This document shows, in pieces, positions 1 to 10,913 of a stretch of 64,000 nt of DNA. The stretch is from an uncultured Lachnospiraceae bacterium (GTDB lineage Bacteria > Bacillota > Clostridia > Lachnospirales > Anaerotignaceae). The position numbers and the translations under genes are program-made. The stretch spans positions 23,852 to 87,851 of the forward strand of contig CALWSU010000006.1 of the NCBI GenBank assembly GCA_944384295.1, in the 5' to 3' direction. How positions within the stretch are numbered: position 1 is the first letter of the stretch; the number at the start of each line of letters is the position of its first letter. The notes below the pieces were generated by a model. That model did no database searches. It saw only the letters and a list, made by a program, of their open reading frames with translations, and had not been told where the DNA came from.

Positions 1-780
1 GAAAGTGTTCCGGTCATGGTTGGGGAAAGTTTTAGCAGTTTGCTTCCTCTGATTGTGAATGCAATCATTGCGACAATCATTGTTGCAATTACAAATAAAC
101 TTTCAGGCAAAGTATTCCCAGAATTTATTATGTCTATCTTGGCACCAGCAATCAGCTCTATGGATACATTGCCAGCAATTTTGATTGTAATGTTTTTGAC
201 ACAGCTTTTATGGTTTTTTGGTTTACACGGTCCCGCGATTACCTCTGCGGTATGGGCACCTTTTGCAATCCAATATGCAGCGGATAATATTGCAGCATAT
301 ACCGCTGGCGACCCAGTAACACATTTCTTTACATTTGGATTGTATTATACTACATTGCAAGTAACCGGTTCCGGTTTGACATTGGGTCTGGTACTGATGA
401 TGATGAAATCAAAGGCAAGCAGTATCAGTGCTGTCGGAAAAGTAGGGATTATACCTTCTATTTTCGGTATCAATGAACCAATTATTTTTGGCGCACCAAT
501 TATTTTGAATCCATTTATGTTTGTGCCTTTTGTATTTGGACCTTTAATTATTACAGTTTTGACATATTTTGCGTATACAAGTGGTTTGGTAGGTATGCCA
601 ATTGCAAATCCACCTAGCTTTTTACCACCAGGGGTTGGCGCATTTTTGATGACATTAGATTGGAAAGCGGTCGTACTTGTGTTTGTTAATTTGATTATTA
701 TGACCATTATCTACTATCCATTCTTTAAAGCAATGGAAGCAGATGAACTGAGAAAAGAACAGGAACATCAAACCGCTTGA
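1..780 (+). CDS. PTS EIIC, lactose/cellobiose family (5' partial)
   Basis: Membrane channel subunit of a phosphotransferase system that imports and helps phosphorylate a sugar. The reading frame is open from base 1, so the N-terminal part lies outside the window and about 259 codons remain. The protein is strongly hydrophobic with several membrane segments and carries the NEPIIFGAPIILNP stretch typical of cellobiose/lactose-type EIIC. Matching EIIB and EIIA genes follow at 2850 and 3180, separated by a regulator. The family is clear. The sugar is not: cellobiose is the textbook guess, but the GH4 enzyme of this operon looks more like a 6-phospho-alpha-glucosidase. Confidence 0.9.
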   Translation, partial: ESVPVMVGESFSSLLPLIVNAIIATIIVAITNKLSGKVFPEFIMSILAPAISSMDTLPAILIVMFLTQLLWFFGLHGPAITSAVWAPFAIQYAADNIAAYTAGDPVTHFFTFGLYYTTLQVTGSGLTLGLVLMMMKSKASSISAVGKVGIIPSIFGINEPIIFGAPIILNPFMFVPFVFGPLIITVLTYFAYTSGLVGMPIANPPSFLPPGVGAFLMTLDWKAVVLVFVNLIIMTIIYYPFFKAMEADELRKEQEHQTA

Positions 781-896
781 TAAAAAAATAGATAAAAATA
801 GTGATATTGCAAGATGAGCAAGGCAACTAAAAAACAAAAAGACAAAATCAAAAGACATCCATAAAAATAAAATCTTTTGCCAATAGGAGAATGTCT

Positions 897-2828
897 ATGT
901 TTACAAAAAGACAATTGAAAATTTTAGATTTAATTGTAAAAAATTCAAATGGCATTACTGGCGCAATGATTGCGGATAGCTTAAATGTGTCTTCACGTAC
1001 CATAAGAAATGATATTTCAGCCATCAATCAAATTTTGAAGAACAAGAAGGTACAAATCAATTCGTCAAATAAAAAGGGATATTTCTTAGATGCAGATCAA
1101 GTAGAGTCTATCAAAGAGATTATCCATTTGGTCGATATGCGCAAAAGTCATTGTGTGGAAAGTGATGATAGAATATTAAGTATATTGGGCAAGGTATTGT
1201 TTTATGGAAAACAAAGTTTTTATGATTTGGCTGATATGCTCTATATTTCAGAGCAAATGGTTTATAAAGAATGCAACAAATTGAAAAAACATCTACAAAC
1301 ACAATACCACGAAAATAGTATCAAGATTTCAGGGGATTATATTGAAAATGAATCCTCAGAAGAACAGATTCGCAGATTGTTGTTTAAGTTGTTGCAGGAT
1401 TTTGTATCAGCGAATAAAACGAAATACATACAAGAAATGGAACATCTGCTATGTGGATATTTTACAGAGGCGCGTTATGCACAATTGTATGATGTGGTAA
1501 AAGATTTCTTTGATGTGCATCAAATCAATATTGATGATAAATCAATGGACATGATAGTTGGTTCTCTTTATATCTGTATACAAAGAAATGATTGCGGTTT
1601 TCTTGTGAATCAACCAAAAGTTTCAAAAAATTCCTCTATTGCAGATTTATTGATTGATAAATTGCAAAATGAAGGATTTCATATTACAGAATATGACAAG
1701 AGTTGTTTATATGATTTTCTATGGTGTATCAAAATATCAGATAGAATACTGGAAGGAGAGGGGATTTCTAATATTGCCTTCTGTATCATCAATGAGTTTT
1801 GCAATGATGTCATGGAAAAATACAACTTTGATTTGAGAGAGTCAAAAGAAATTATGGACGATTTGACAATACATATTGAATATATGCTGAGAAGATTGGA
1901 TATGGGATATGAGTTGGAAAATCCTATGATTGATGACATCAAAAGAAAATATCCACTTTCTTGTGAAATCGCAATGCTGATTGTCCATACCATCTATAAG
2001 TATAAAAAGAAATATCCTGTAGATGATGAAATTTCTTATATTGCAGTATATATAGAGTATTACTTGCAAATGAGCAACACAAAATTGAAGGTTGTTATTA
2101 TCAATGACAATAGTATGGGAGTCAATAATATCATACGAAATTGGGTATTAAGCAATTTTTCAAATCAAATCGAAATTGTGGATAACATACATATACACTA
2201 CTTGGAAGACTATCTGCAAGAACATGAGATAGACCTTATTATCTCATTAAGAGAGATTCCGAAAAATATTGTGGTGCCATCGTATGTGATTGAAAATATC
2301 CCGTATAAAACAGACTTTGACCTTCTGAATTCTTTGATTCATAAAATTAAAATCAACCATAGATATGAAAATATTACGAGAAGAATGTTTGATGAAAGAT
2401 TTATCAAATTCTATCATAACAATGAAGGATTTGAAGAAATTATCAAAGACCTTTCTCAGACTTTGGAAGAACATGGGAGAATCGAAAGTTGGGAACGTTT
2501 TAGTGAAGATGTAATCTCACGCGAAAAAATATATCCGACTACATTAGGAAAATATTTTGCAATTCCCCATCCATTGACAACATTTGCACAAAAAACAACG
2601 ATTAGCGTTGCAGTTTTAGAAAAACCAATGGTTTATCACGATAGAGAAATGAAAATTTTATTTCTGCTCGCGATAGAAAATAAAGTTGATGATGATGTCA
2701 ATACGTTATTCCAATTTTTTAAGCAAATTGCCTTGGACAAAAAATTATTCCAAAATCTTTTAGATGTACAAGACAAATATGAATTTATCGAAAAAATGAT
2801 TTACATTTCAAAAAATATACAATTGTAA
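897..2828 (+). CDS. PRD-containing transcriptional regulator with EIIB- and EIIA-like domains (LicR/MtlR type)
   Basis: PTS-controlled activator of the surrounding operon. The N-terminal about 60 residues form a winged HTH (ISAMIADSLN-like region followed by VSSRTIRNDIS). Two PRD-type regions follow (about 190-290 and 300-400, the second with NPMIDDIKRKYPLSCEIA), then an EIIB-like region and a C-terminal EIIA-2 domain with the phospho-histidine motif AIPHP. The EIIB-like region reads VVIINDNSMG and has no cysteine at the usual place. I chose ATG 897 because AGGAG at 885-889 lies 7 bases upstream; ATG 891 is too close. Position inside the PTS operon suggests it controls that operon according to sugar flux. 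Confidence 0.85.
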   Translation: MFTKRQLKILDLIVKNSNGITGAMIADSLNVSSRTIRNDISAINQILKNKKVQINSSNKKGYFLDADQVESIKEIIHLVDMRKSHCVESDDRILSILGKVLFYGKQSFYDLADMLYISEQMVYKECNKLKKHLQTQYHENSIKISGDYIENESSEEQIRRLLFKLLQDFVSANKTKYIQEMEHLLCGYFTEARYAQLYDVVKDFFDVHQINIDDKSMDMIVGSLYICIQRNDCGFLVNQPKVSKNSSIADLLIDKLQNEGFHITEYDKSCLYDFLWCIKISDRILEGEGISNIAFCIINEFCNDVMEKYNFDLRESKEIMDDLTIHIEYMLRRLDMGYELENPMIDDIKRKYPLSCEIAMLIVHTIYKYKKKYPVDDEISYIAVYIEYYLQMSNTKLKVVIINDNSMGVNNIIRNWVLSNFSNQIEIVDNIHIHYLEDYLQEHEIDLIISLREIPKNIVVPSYVIENIPYKTDFDLLNSLIHKIKINHRYENITRRMFDERFIKFYHNNEGFEEIIKDLSQTLEEHGRIESWERFSEDVISREKIYPTTLGKYFAIPHPLTTFAQKTTISVAVLEKPMVYHDREMKILFLLAIENKVDDDVNTLFQFFKQIALDKKLFQNLLDVQDKYEFIEKMIYISKNIQL

Positions 2829-2849
2829 CTATAAATAAAGGAGATGGCA

Positions 2850-3146
2850 ATGATGAGAATTTTATTAGTATGCAACGCAGGTATGTCCAGTTCTATTTTG
2901 GTGAAAAAAATTAAAGACGCAGGTGCAAAAAGAGGTTTAGACCTTACTGTAGAAGCAAGATCCAACAATGGCATTGGTGCAGAAGCAGGGAAATGGGATG
3001 TTTGTTTGGTAGGTCCACAAATTATTTATGCAGTGGATACCATTCAAGCAACTTTAGGAATTCCTGTACAAGCAGTGGAACCCAGAACTTATGCAATGGC
3101 TGATGGCGATAAAGCATTGGATCAAGCGTTAAAAATGGCTCAGTGA
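2850..3146 (+). CDS. PTS EIIB, lactose/cellobiose family
   Basis: Cytoplasmic phosphocarrier that passes phosphate from EIIA to the sugar at EIIC. About 98 residues, normal for the family. The N-terminus carries LLVCNAGMSSS, with the active cysteine at residue 8 of the chosen start. AAAGGAG at 2837-2843 favours ATG 2850 or 2853; ATG 2844 overlaps the ribosome site. It sits 21 bases after the regulator and 33 before EIIA, so these are co-transcribed. Confidence 0.93.
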   Translation: MMRILLVCNAGMSSSILVKKIKDAGAKRGLDLTVEARSNNGIGAEAGKWDVCLVGPQIIYAVDTIQATLGIPVQAVEPRTYAMADGDKALDQALKMAQ

Positions 3147-3179
3147 AAATCAAAGCTGAGAGAAAGTAGGGAAAACAAA

Positions 3180-3500
3180 ATGGTAGACGTGGAAAAGATT
3201 TCATTAACTGCAATGGAAATCATTACCTATGCAGGGCTGGCAAAGTCTAATTATATGATGGCATTAAAAGAATATAAAGCAGGAAACAAAGAGGATGCCA
3301 CAAAAAAAATGGAAGAAGGCTCTGATGCGTTTTTGAAAGCGCATGAAGTACATAGCAAAATATTAACAGATGAAATGGAAAAATTAGAACCTCAGGTATG
3401 TCTTTTGTTGGTTCATGCAGAAGATCAATTGATGGGTGCTGAAACAGTCAGACTTCTGGTTGATGAGTTAATGGAATTATATGCAGCGAAGGAGTGTTAA
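3180..3500 (+). CDS. PTS EIIA, lactose/cellobiose family
   Basis: Cytoplasmic phosphocarrier that receives phosphate from HPr. It is 106 residues long and largely helical, the usual size for the trimeric EIIA-lac/cel fold. The histidine in LLVHAEDQLM (H79) fits the known phosphorylation site of this family. It directly follows EIIB and abuts the next gene, whose ribosome site lies within its last codons. Confidence 0.93.
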   Translation: MVDVEKISLTAMEIITYAGLAKSNYMMALKEYKAGNKEDATKKMEEGSDAFLKAHEVHSKILTDEMEKLEPQVCLLLVHAEDQLMGAETVRLLVDELMELYAAKEC

Positions 3501-3502
3501 AA

Positions 3503-4111
3503 ATGGAAGAAAAATATAGCTTTTGGACAGCAGTACAAACAAGAAACGGATTTGCAGCAGATGAAGTGATTTCTGCATTGCAAAAATCCATTCGCAGAAA
3601 TATGGTAGAAGAAGCTTGTGAATTTGCTTATGAATTATATATTTCCTCTCCTCAACTTTTAGAAAAAATGTGGAGAAGACTGCTGACTATTTCTGTAGAA
3701 GATATTGGTTTTGGTAACTTAGACGCGGCTGTACAAGTGAATACACTCAATGAAATGAGAAAGAATTTCCCTTATGATGATGGGGATCAGCCCATGTATT
3801 TTATCCATGCGATTCGTGTGCTTTGCGCAAGTGAAAAAGACAGATCTAGTGATTATCTGAAAAATATCGTAATCAAGAGCTTTGCAATGGGTAAGAAAAT
3901 CGAGATTCCTGATATTGCATTGGATAAACATACCAGACGTGGAAAATTGATGGGAAGAGGTTCCAAACACTTCTTTGAAGAAGCAACAAAAGTAATCCCT
4001 CAATTGAAAATTGATAATGATTATAGAGAAAGATATGGTAAAATATTAGAAGTGTATAAACCAGAAGATGCTGTACCAAATGCATTCCAGTATGGACCAG
4101 ATCAATATTGA
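3503..4111 (+). CDS. RarA/MgsA C-terminal-domain-like protein, free-standing
   Basis: About 202 residues resembling the C-terminal oligomerisation region of the AAA+ recombination factor RarA/MgsA. The LQKSIRRN...A...LYISSPQLLEKMWRRLLTIS run and the VEDIGFGN motif fit that domain, where SEDIG is the usual form. No Walker A or B motif is present, so this is the tail without the ATPase. ATG 3503 is preferred over GTG 3494 because GGAG at 3491-3494 is its ribosome site. It lies directly after EIIA and before the GH4 gene, so it is expressed with a sugar PTS. Its role there is unknown; the match is from pattern recognition. Confidence 0.65.
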   Translation: MEEKYSFWTAVQTRNGFAADEVISALQKSIRRNMVEEACEFAYELYISSPQLLEKMWRRLLTISVEDIGFGNLDAAVQVNTLNEMRKNFPYDDGDQPMYFIHAIRVLCASEKDRSSDYLKNIVIKSFAMGKKIEIPDIALDKHTRRGKLMGRGSKHFFEEATKVIPQLKIDNDYRERYGKILEVYKPEDAVPNAFQYGPDQY

Positions 4112-4200
4112 TTTGTCAAACATGTACTTTATGTTTAAGTCTATAATTTAATAATATTAAATGAACTGCTTTTACAACTTAAAGTATAAAAAATATATGA

Positions 4201-6188
<1,988 letters not shown>

Positions 6189-6213
6189 TACAATCCATAG
6201 AATGATATGGCGG

Positions 6214-6250
6214 AAAATTCTCCTGATGGTATTGTAATTAGGAGAATTTT
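6214..6250 (+). terminator. Rho-independent terminator after the PTS operon
   Basis: AAAATTCTCC pairs with GGAGAATTTT around a 17-base loop and runs into a T-rich tail. It ends the sugar operon and isolates deoD. Confidence 0.75.
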
Positions 6251-6282
6251 TATCTCAATATACAATAGAAAGGAATGTTTAT

Positions 6283-7002
6283 ATGAATGGAACAGCACAT
6301 AACCATGCAAAATTAGGTGATATTGCAAAAACAGTGATTATGCCCGGCGATCCGCTTCGCGCAAAATTTATCGCAGAAACATATTTAGAAAATCCAGTAT
6401 GTTTTAATACGGTACGAAATATGTTTGGGTATACTGGAACATACAAAGGGAAAAAAGTATCTGTGATGGGCAGTGGTATGGGTATGCCTTCTATGGGAAT
6501 ATATTCTTATGAACTTTTCCATATGTATGATGTGGACCATATCATTCGAATTGGTAGTGCTGGTGCGCTGTCAGAACAAGTAAATTTAAGAGATATTGTG
6601 ATTGCAATGGGTGCAAGTACAGATTCCAATTATGCAAGTCAATATCAATTGGGTGGTACTTTTGCGCCAATAGCAGATTATTCTTTATTACGTGCAGCTG
6701 TAGATACTGCCGAAAAATTAGAAATTACACCAAAAGTAGGAAATATTTTTACTTCTGATGTTTTTTATAATGATAACAGCGAGTTTAACAAAGGACTTGC
6801 GAAAATGAATATTCTTGCAGTCGAAATGGAAACAGCAGCACTTTACATGAATGCTGCACGTGCTGGAAAAAAAGCATTAGGTATTTTGACAATATCAGAT
6901 CATCTTTTAAGAGGAGAAGCGCTCTCCGCAGAAGAAAGACAGACGGGTTTCCGTAAAATGATGGAAGTTGCCTTGGAAACAGTTTGTATGATTGCAGAAT
7001 AA
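6283..7002 (+). CDS. deoD: Purine-nucleoside phosphorylase, DeoD type
   Basis: Cytoplasmic hexameric-type phosphorylase that splits purine (deoxy)nucleosides into base and (deoxy)ribose 1-phosphate. It is 239 residues, standard for DeoD. The sequence shows the N-terminal phosphate-site region (IMPGDPLRAKFIAE), GSGMGMPSMGIYSYEL, IGSAGAL, VEMETAALY and ISDHLL, which are typical of the family. AAAGGAATG sits upstream of ATG 6283. It is followed by its own terminator and then deoB, whose product uses the sugar 1-phosphate. Confidence 0.97.
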   Translation: MNGTAHNHAKLGDIAKTVIMPGDPLRAKFIAETYLENPVCFNTVRNMFGYTGTYKGKKVSVMGSGMGMPSMGIYSYELFHMYDVDHIIRIGSAGALSEQVNLRDIVIAMGASTDSNYASQYQLGGTFAPIADYSLLRAAVDTAEKLEITPKVGNIFTSDVFYNDNSEFNKGLAKMNILAVEMETAALYMNAARAGKKALGILTISDHLLRGEALSAEERQTGFRKMMEVALETVCMIAE

Positions 7003-7025
7003 TCTAAAATTTTATAGCAAACTTT

Positions 7026-7068
7026 AAAAGCGATTCTATTTTTATCATGTTGAAGTAGAATCGCTTTT
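7026..7068 (+). terminator. Terminator between deoD and deoB
   Basis: AAAAGCGATTCTA pairs perfectly with TAGAATCGCTTTT over a 17-base loop. The short U-tract (TTTTGTTG) suggests partial readthrough into deoB is possible. Confidence 0.75.
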
Positions 7069-7144
7069 GTTGCAAAAATGAAGTAAAACATATAATATGG
7101 ATTGTAGGTTTGAGATTGTAAAAATAGGAAAGGAAGTAATGTAT

Positions 7145-8326
7145 ATGAAATATCGTCGCATTTTTACGATTGTAGTGGATTCTATGGGGATTGGAGCAGA
7201 TGAAACATCACCAAATTATGGAGATGTGAATGTTGACACATTGGGACATATATCAGAACAAATGGATACATTTCATATCCCTAATTTACAGAAACTAGGT
7301 ATTGCCAATCTGCATACTTTGAAACAGGTTCCACCAGTGGAAAAACCAATGGGGTATTTTTGTAAAATGAACGAAATGAGTAAGGGAAAGGATACCATGA
7401 CTGGTCATTGGGAAATGATGGGCTTAAAAGTAGATACACCTTTTCAAGCATTTACAGAAACAGGATTCCCTAAAGAGTTGATTGAAGAATTGGAAAAACG
7501 TACAGGTCATAAAGTAATAGGAAATAAAAGCGCAAGTGGTACAGAAATATTAGATGAATTGGCAGAAGAAGAAATTGCAACAGGTCATATGATTGTATAC
7601 ACTTCAGCAGACTCCGTATTGCAAATTTGTGGGAACGAAGAAACATTTGGATTAGAGGAGCTATATCGTTGTTGTAAAATTGCAAGAGAACTTACCATGA
7701 AAGATGAATGGAAGGTAGGCAGAGTGATTGCCCGTCCATATATCGGACGTAAAAAAGGAGAATTTCAAAGAACTAGCAATCGCCATGATTATGCATTAAA
7801 GCCTTTTGATAAAACTGTATTGGATTTTATGAAAGCAGGCGGATTTGATGTCATATCAGTTGGAAAAATCAACGATATTTTCAGCGGTGAGGGCATCACA
7901 GAAAGCAATCCATCCAAAAGCTCTGTGCATGGTATGGAACAAACCATTGCATTGGCAGAAAGAGAATTTCAAGGACTGTGTTTTGTCAATTTAGTGGACT
8001 TTGATGCATTATGGGGACATCGTCGCAACCCGATTGGCTATGGAAAAGAAATTGAAAAATTTGATGAAAAATTAGGTGTATTGCTCACAAAATTAAAAGA
8101 AGATGATCTTTTGATTATCACAGCAGATCATGGCAATGACCCTACTTATACTGGTACAGATCATACAAGAGAAAGAGTGCCTTTTCTTGCATACTCACCA
8201 TCTATGAAAGGAAGTGGCAAAATAGAAGATGCAAAAACATTTGCAGATATTGGCGCAACCATTGCAGACAATTTTGGTGTACAAATGCCACAGTATGGAA
8301 CATCTCGTATTTCGGAATTACAATGA
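7145..8326 (+). CDS. deoB: Phosphopentomutase
   Basis: Converts ribose or deoxyribose 1-phosphate to the 5-phosphate, linking nucleoside breakdown to central metabolism. About 393 residues, the normal DeoB length. Metal-binding motifs of the alkaline phosphatase superfamily are visible: [11 protein letters not shown] at the N-terminus, MTGHWEMMG, and [18 protein letters not shown] near the C-terminus. AGGAAG at 7131-7136 supports ATG 7145; ATG 7139 is too close and the longer upstream frame lacks a ribosome site. It works with the preceding deoD. Confidence 0.96.
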   Translation: MKYRRIFTIVVDSMGIGADETSPNYGDVNVDTLGHISEQMDTFHIPNLQKLGIANLHTLKQVPPVEKPMGYFCKMNEMSKGKDTMTGHWEMMGLKVDTPFQAFTETGFPKELIEELEKRTGHKVIGNKSASGTEILDELAEEEIATGHMIVYTSADSVLQICGNEETFGLEELYRCCKIARELTMKDEWKVGRVIARPYIGRKKGEFQRTSNRHDYALKPFDKTVLDFMKAGGFDVISVGKINDIFSGEGITESNPSKSSVHGMEQTIALAEREFQGLCFVNLVDFDALWGHRRNPIGYGKEIEKFDEKLGVLLTKLKEDDLLIITADHGNDPTYTGTDHTRERVPFLAYSPSMKGSGKIEDAKTFADIGATIADNFGVQMPQYGTSRISELQ

Positions 8327-8354
8327 GATATTGGATAGATATTAAGAGAAACAC

Positions 8355-8383
8355 TTGACAAAAGTATATCTCGTTGTTATCTT
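8355..8383 (+). promoter_or_regulatory. Sigma-A-type promoter before the 8511 membrane protein
   Basis: TTGACA at 8355-8360, a 17-base spacer and TATCTT at 8378-8383. The minus-10 box is half of a TATCTT-N8-AAGATA dyad (8378-8397), which could be an operator or an early hairpin. Confidence 0.5.
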
Positions 8384-8510
8384 TTGGTTATAAGATACTG
8401 TGCTTGAACAAAGATGAGAAATTGGCTCTTTCTGTAATGGATTCTATTTGTTGCATATCTAAATTTGCGTAGAGTTGGTACGACCTATTTCCAAAAGAAG
8501 GTGCAGAAAT

Positions 8511-9020
8511 ATGAAAACAAAATCTATTGTGCGAAATATCTTTTTCATCTATGTGATATGTCAGATTTTATGTAATATATATTTTATGTGTTTTCCCAGT
8601 ACATTCCAAACACAATCTATTTTCTGGATATTGACAATATTGGGAAGTATATTTTGGGGCCTGAAAGTATATTCGTATCAATTATCTCAAATATTTCATT
8701 TACAACCAGATAAATATTTATTGATAAAAATATTCTTCTGTTTCCAAATCACCAGTATTCCATTTCTGATGTATTTTAGTTTTGCGTCAATGGATAACAT
8801 AAATTCTATTTGGCTTGCTGCATTTCAAGTGTTGCATCTACCAGAATTTATTTTAATGGAAATATTGACGCAGGGAATATATTACTTAGAATGTATATTT
8901 TCACAAAATCTGGAATATGTATTGCATGATACTTATTCTGTTTATCCGTTTACAGCAATGCTTATTTTAGTAGAAATATATTTTCTTGCTGCAAAGCAAA
9001 AAAATGTAGCAATGGCATAA
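8511..9020 (+). CDS. Hypothetical membrane protein
   Basis: A 169-residue hydrophobic protein with about four membrane segments, aromatic-rich and with few charged residues after a short basic N-terminus (MKTKSIVRN). I do not recognise the family. ATG 8511 is preceded by AGAAGG with normal spacing and is better than an upstream TTG. It stands alone after deoB, with its own promoter upstream and a terminator-like hairpin downstream at 9133. No functional partner is evident. Confidence 0.6.
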   Translation: MKTKSIVRNIFFIYVICQILCNIYFMCFPSTFQTQSIFWILTILGSIFWGLKVYSYQLSQIFHLQPDKYLLIKIFFCFQITSIPFLMYFSFASMDNINSIWLAAFQVLHLPEFILMEILTQGIYYLECIFSQNLEYVLHDTYSVYPFTAMLILVEIYFLAAKQKNVAMA

Positions 9021-9132
9021 AGAAAAAAGACATTGATGTATTAGAAACTTTGGAAAGTGCGGTAAAATAGGAGTTTGAGAAAAGGAATCCATCAGTTAGA
9101 TAAAATTTTTAAACAAAATAGTTCAGGGACGC

Positions 9133-9175
9133 AAAAGGCTTGCTATTTGTGCATGTGACAAACAGCAAGCTTTTT
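9133..9175 (+). terminator. Terminator downstream of the 8511 gene
   Basis: AAAAGGCTTGCT pairs with AGCAAGCTTTTT with one mismatch, extended by ATTTGT/ACAAAC, ending in a T-run. Confidence 0.65.
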
Positions 9176-9291
9176 GATTTTGGTGTCATAATCTATAAGT
9201 GTGATACGAAAAGTGGTATGGGTTATGCAATAGAAACTTTGCCATTTTACAAACCATTTGATTTATATAATATCAGGTAAAAATAAAATAT

Positions 9292-9336
9292 AAAAAGTCC
9301 CACAAAATATGAAAATATCATAAATATTGTGAGACT
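9292..9336 (-). terminator. Terminator downstream of the AGCS symporter gene
   Basis: Read on the minus strand, AGTCTCACAATAT pairs with ATATTTTGTGGGACT and is followed by TTTTT. It lies 80-125 bases after the symporter stop codon. Confidence 0.65.
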
Positions 9337-9417
9337 TCTCATCATATAAAATTTAATTGGAATAAGAATGTTGTTTTAGAAATGGTCTTTGCAACATATC
9401 ATTTTCTGTCAGCAGTA

Positions 9418-10836
9418 TTACGCTTCCAAATCACCGACACCAGTAAAGCCTTTTTCGGTTTCTTTTTCTCGTTTTAGATTTTCAAAGAACACTTGTGTTT
9501 CTTTGATCACCACTGGACTCAGCAACAGCAAACCTACCAAGTTAGGGAATGCCATTAAAGCATTTGTAATATCTGCTAAAATCCAGATTGCGTCTAATGT
9601 CAAATAAGGGGCTGCTGCAATACAAATGATATATAAAATACGATAAATGGTAATCAACTTTGTACCGCCACACAAATATACTAAGCATCTTTCACCATAA
9701 TAGCTCCAACCAATAATCGTGGTAAAAGAGAAGAATACCAAGCCAATAGAAACAATATATAGACCAATATTTCCTGGCAAAGCTTGCTGGAATGCTGTAT
9801 TAGATAATAAGCCACCATCTAATAATACACCATTAACAGGAGTTTCTAACAAACCAGAAGAAATAATAACAAGTGCTGTCATAGAACAAATGATAATGGT
9901 GGTCAAAAATACACCTATCATAGATACTAAACCTTGACGTACAGGAGAATTGGTTTGTGCTGCTGCTGCAACAATAGGAGCACTACCCAAACCAGCTTCA
10001 TTGGTATAAATACCTCTTGCCACACCAGTTCTCATTGCAGTCATAACAGAAATGATAACGGTACCAGCAACACCACCACCCATTGCATGGGGAGTAAATG
10101 CAGATTGGAAAATCTGTGCAAATGCAGCAGGAACTTGATCTGCTTGCAAGATCAATGCAACGATACAACCTAAAATATATGCGATTGCCATAACAGGTAC
10201 AACCAATTCTGCAACTTTAGAAATAGAACCAATACCACCAAAAATAACAGCTGCCGACAAAATGGTAATGATGATACCCAAAATGACTACAGGTACATGA
10301 AAGGCATTATTTACAGATTCAACAATTGCGTTTACTTGAGGAAAAGTACCACAACCTAATAATGCTGTGAATATGCCGAAGAAAGCAAAGGCACAAGCCA
10401 ACCACTTGAATTTTTTGCCGAGCCCTAATTCAATATAATACATAGGACCGCCAGCAACTTGTCCATTTTGGTCTTTGCTTCTATATTTTACTGCTAATAC
10501 ACATTCTGCGTATTTTGTTGCCATGCCCAAAAATGCGGACAACCACATCCAAAATAAAGAACCAGGACCACCAGCGCGTAATGCAGTTGCAACCCCTACA
10601 ATACTACCAGTACCAATGGTTGCAGCCAATGCGGTACACAAAGAACCTAATGTAGAAACGTCGCCTTGTCCTTCTTCTTTTTCAAAAATATATTTGAATG
10701 ACTTATTTAAATGAAAAATTTGTATGCCTTTGAGTCGAATCGTATAATATAATCCAGTAAATAATAACAATAGAATGGTGATTGGTCCCCATACTACACC
10801 TTGTATACTTTTTAAAGCTTCTACAAATCCTTCCAT
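9418..10836 (-). CDS. Alanine/glycine:cation symporter (AGCS family)
   Basis: Inner-membrane transporter that takes up alanine or glycine with sodium. About 472 residues with some ten hydrophobic segments. Family hallmarks include GTGSIVGVATAL with GGPGSLFWMW after the first helices and NEAGLGSAP in the middle. The start is ATG 10836, behind AAAGGAG; the frame extends 11 codons further upstream but has no ribosome site there. It is a single-gene unit with its own promoter (10882-10910) and terminator (9292-9336). A perfect 14-bp palindrome over the minus-35 box suggests repressor control. Confidence 0.93.
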   Translation of the reverse strand: MEGFVEALKSIQGVVWGPITILLLLFTGLYYTIRLKGIQIFHLNKSFKYIFEKEEGQGDVSTLGSLCTALAATIGTGSIVGVATALRAGGPGSLFWMWLSAFLGMATKYAECVLAVKYRSKDQNGQVAGGPMYYIELGLGKKFKWLACAFAFFGIFTALLGCGTFPQVNAIVESVNNAFHVPVVILGIIITILSAAVIFGGIGSISKVAELVVPVMAIAYILGCIVALILQADQVPAAFAQIFQSAFTPHAMGGGVAGTVIISVMTAMRTGVARGIYTNEAGLGSAPIVAAAAQTNSPVRQGLVSMIGVFLTTIIICSMTALVIISSGLLETPVNGVLLDGGLLSNTAFQQALPGNIGLYIVSIGLVFFSFTTIIGWSYYGERCLVYLCGGTKLITIYRILYIICIAAAPYLTLDAIWILADITNALMAFPNLVGLLLLSPVVIKETQVFFENLKREKETEKGFTGVGDLEA

Positions 10837-10881
10837 GAAGGTCTCCTTTCTTTGTCTAAACATTATCAATTTGTGTGCAAT

Positions 10882-10910
10882 ATTATCGCTATGCCGATCT
10901 TGTTGTACAA
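10882..10910 (-). promoter_or_regulatory. Promoter of the AGCS symporter gene
   Basis: On the minus strand TTGTAC (10910-10905), a 17-base spacer and GATAAT (10887-10882). It lies about 45 bases upstream of the start codon. Confidence 0.6.
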
Positions 10911-10913
10911 CAA
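10900..10913. promoter_or_regulatory. Palindromic operator candidate over the AGCS promoter
   Basis: TTGTTGTACAACAA is a perfect 14-bp palindrome that covers the minus-35 hexamer, a place where a dimeric repressor would block RNA polymerase. Confidence 0.45.

Larger units (their letters stand above)
9021..9417. other. Intergenic region with two facing terminators
   Basis: About 400 bases without a supported gene. It holds a plus-strand terminator (9133-9175) and a minus-strand terminator (9292-9336), as expected between convergent transcripts. A short coding-like run (about 9027-9105) is interrupted by a stop and is too short to call. Confidence 0.6.

Noticed and set aside
345..707. Open frame on the minus strand inside the EIIC gene
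   Set aside because: Shadow of the real gene: composition mirrors it and there is no ribosome site.
9027..9105. Coding-like run with an internal stop after the 8511 membrane protein
   Set aside because: Too short and without a start or homology that I can name; treated as intergenic.
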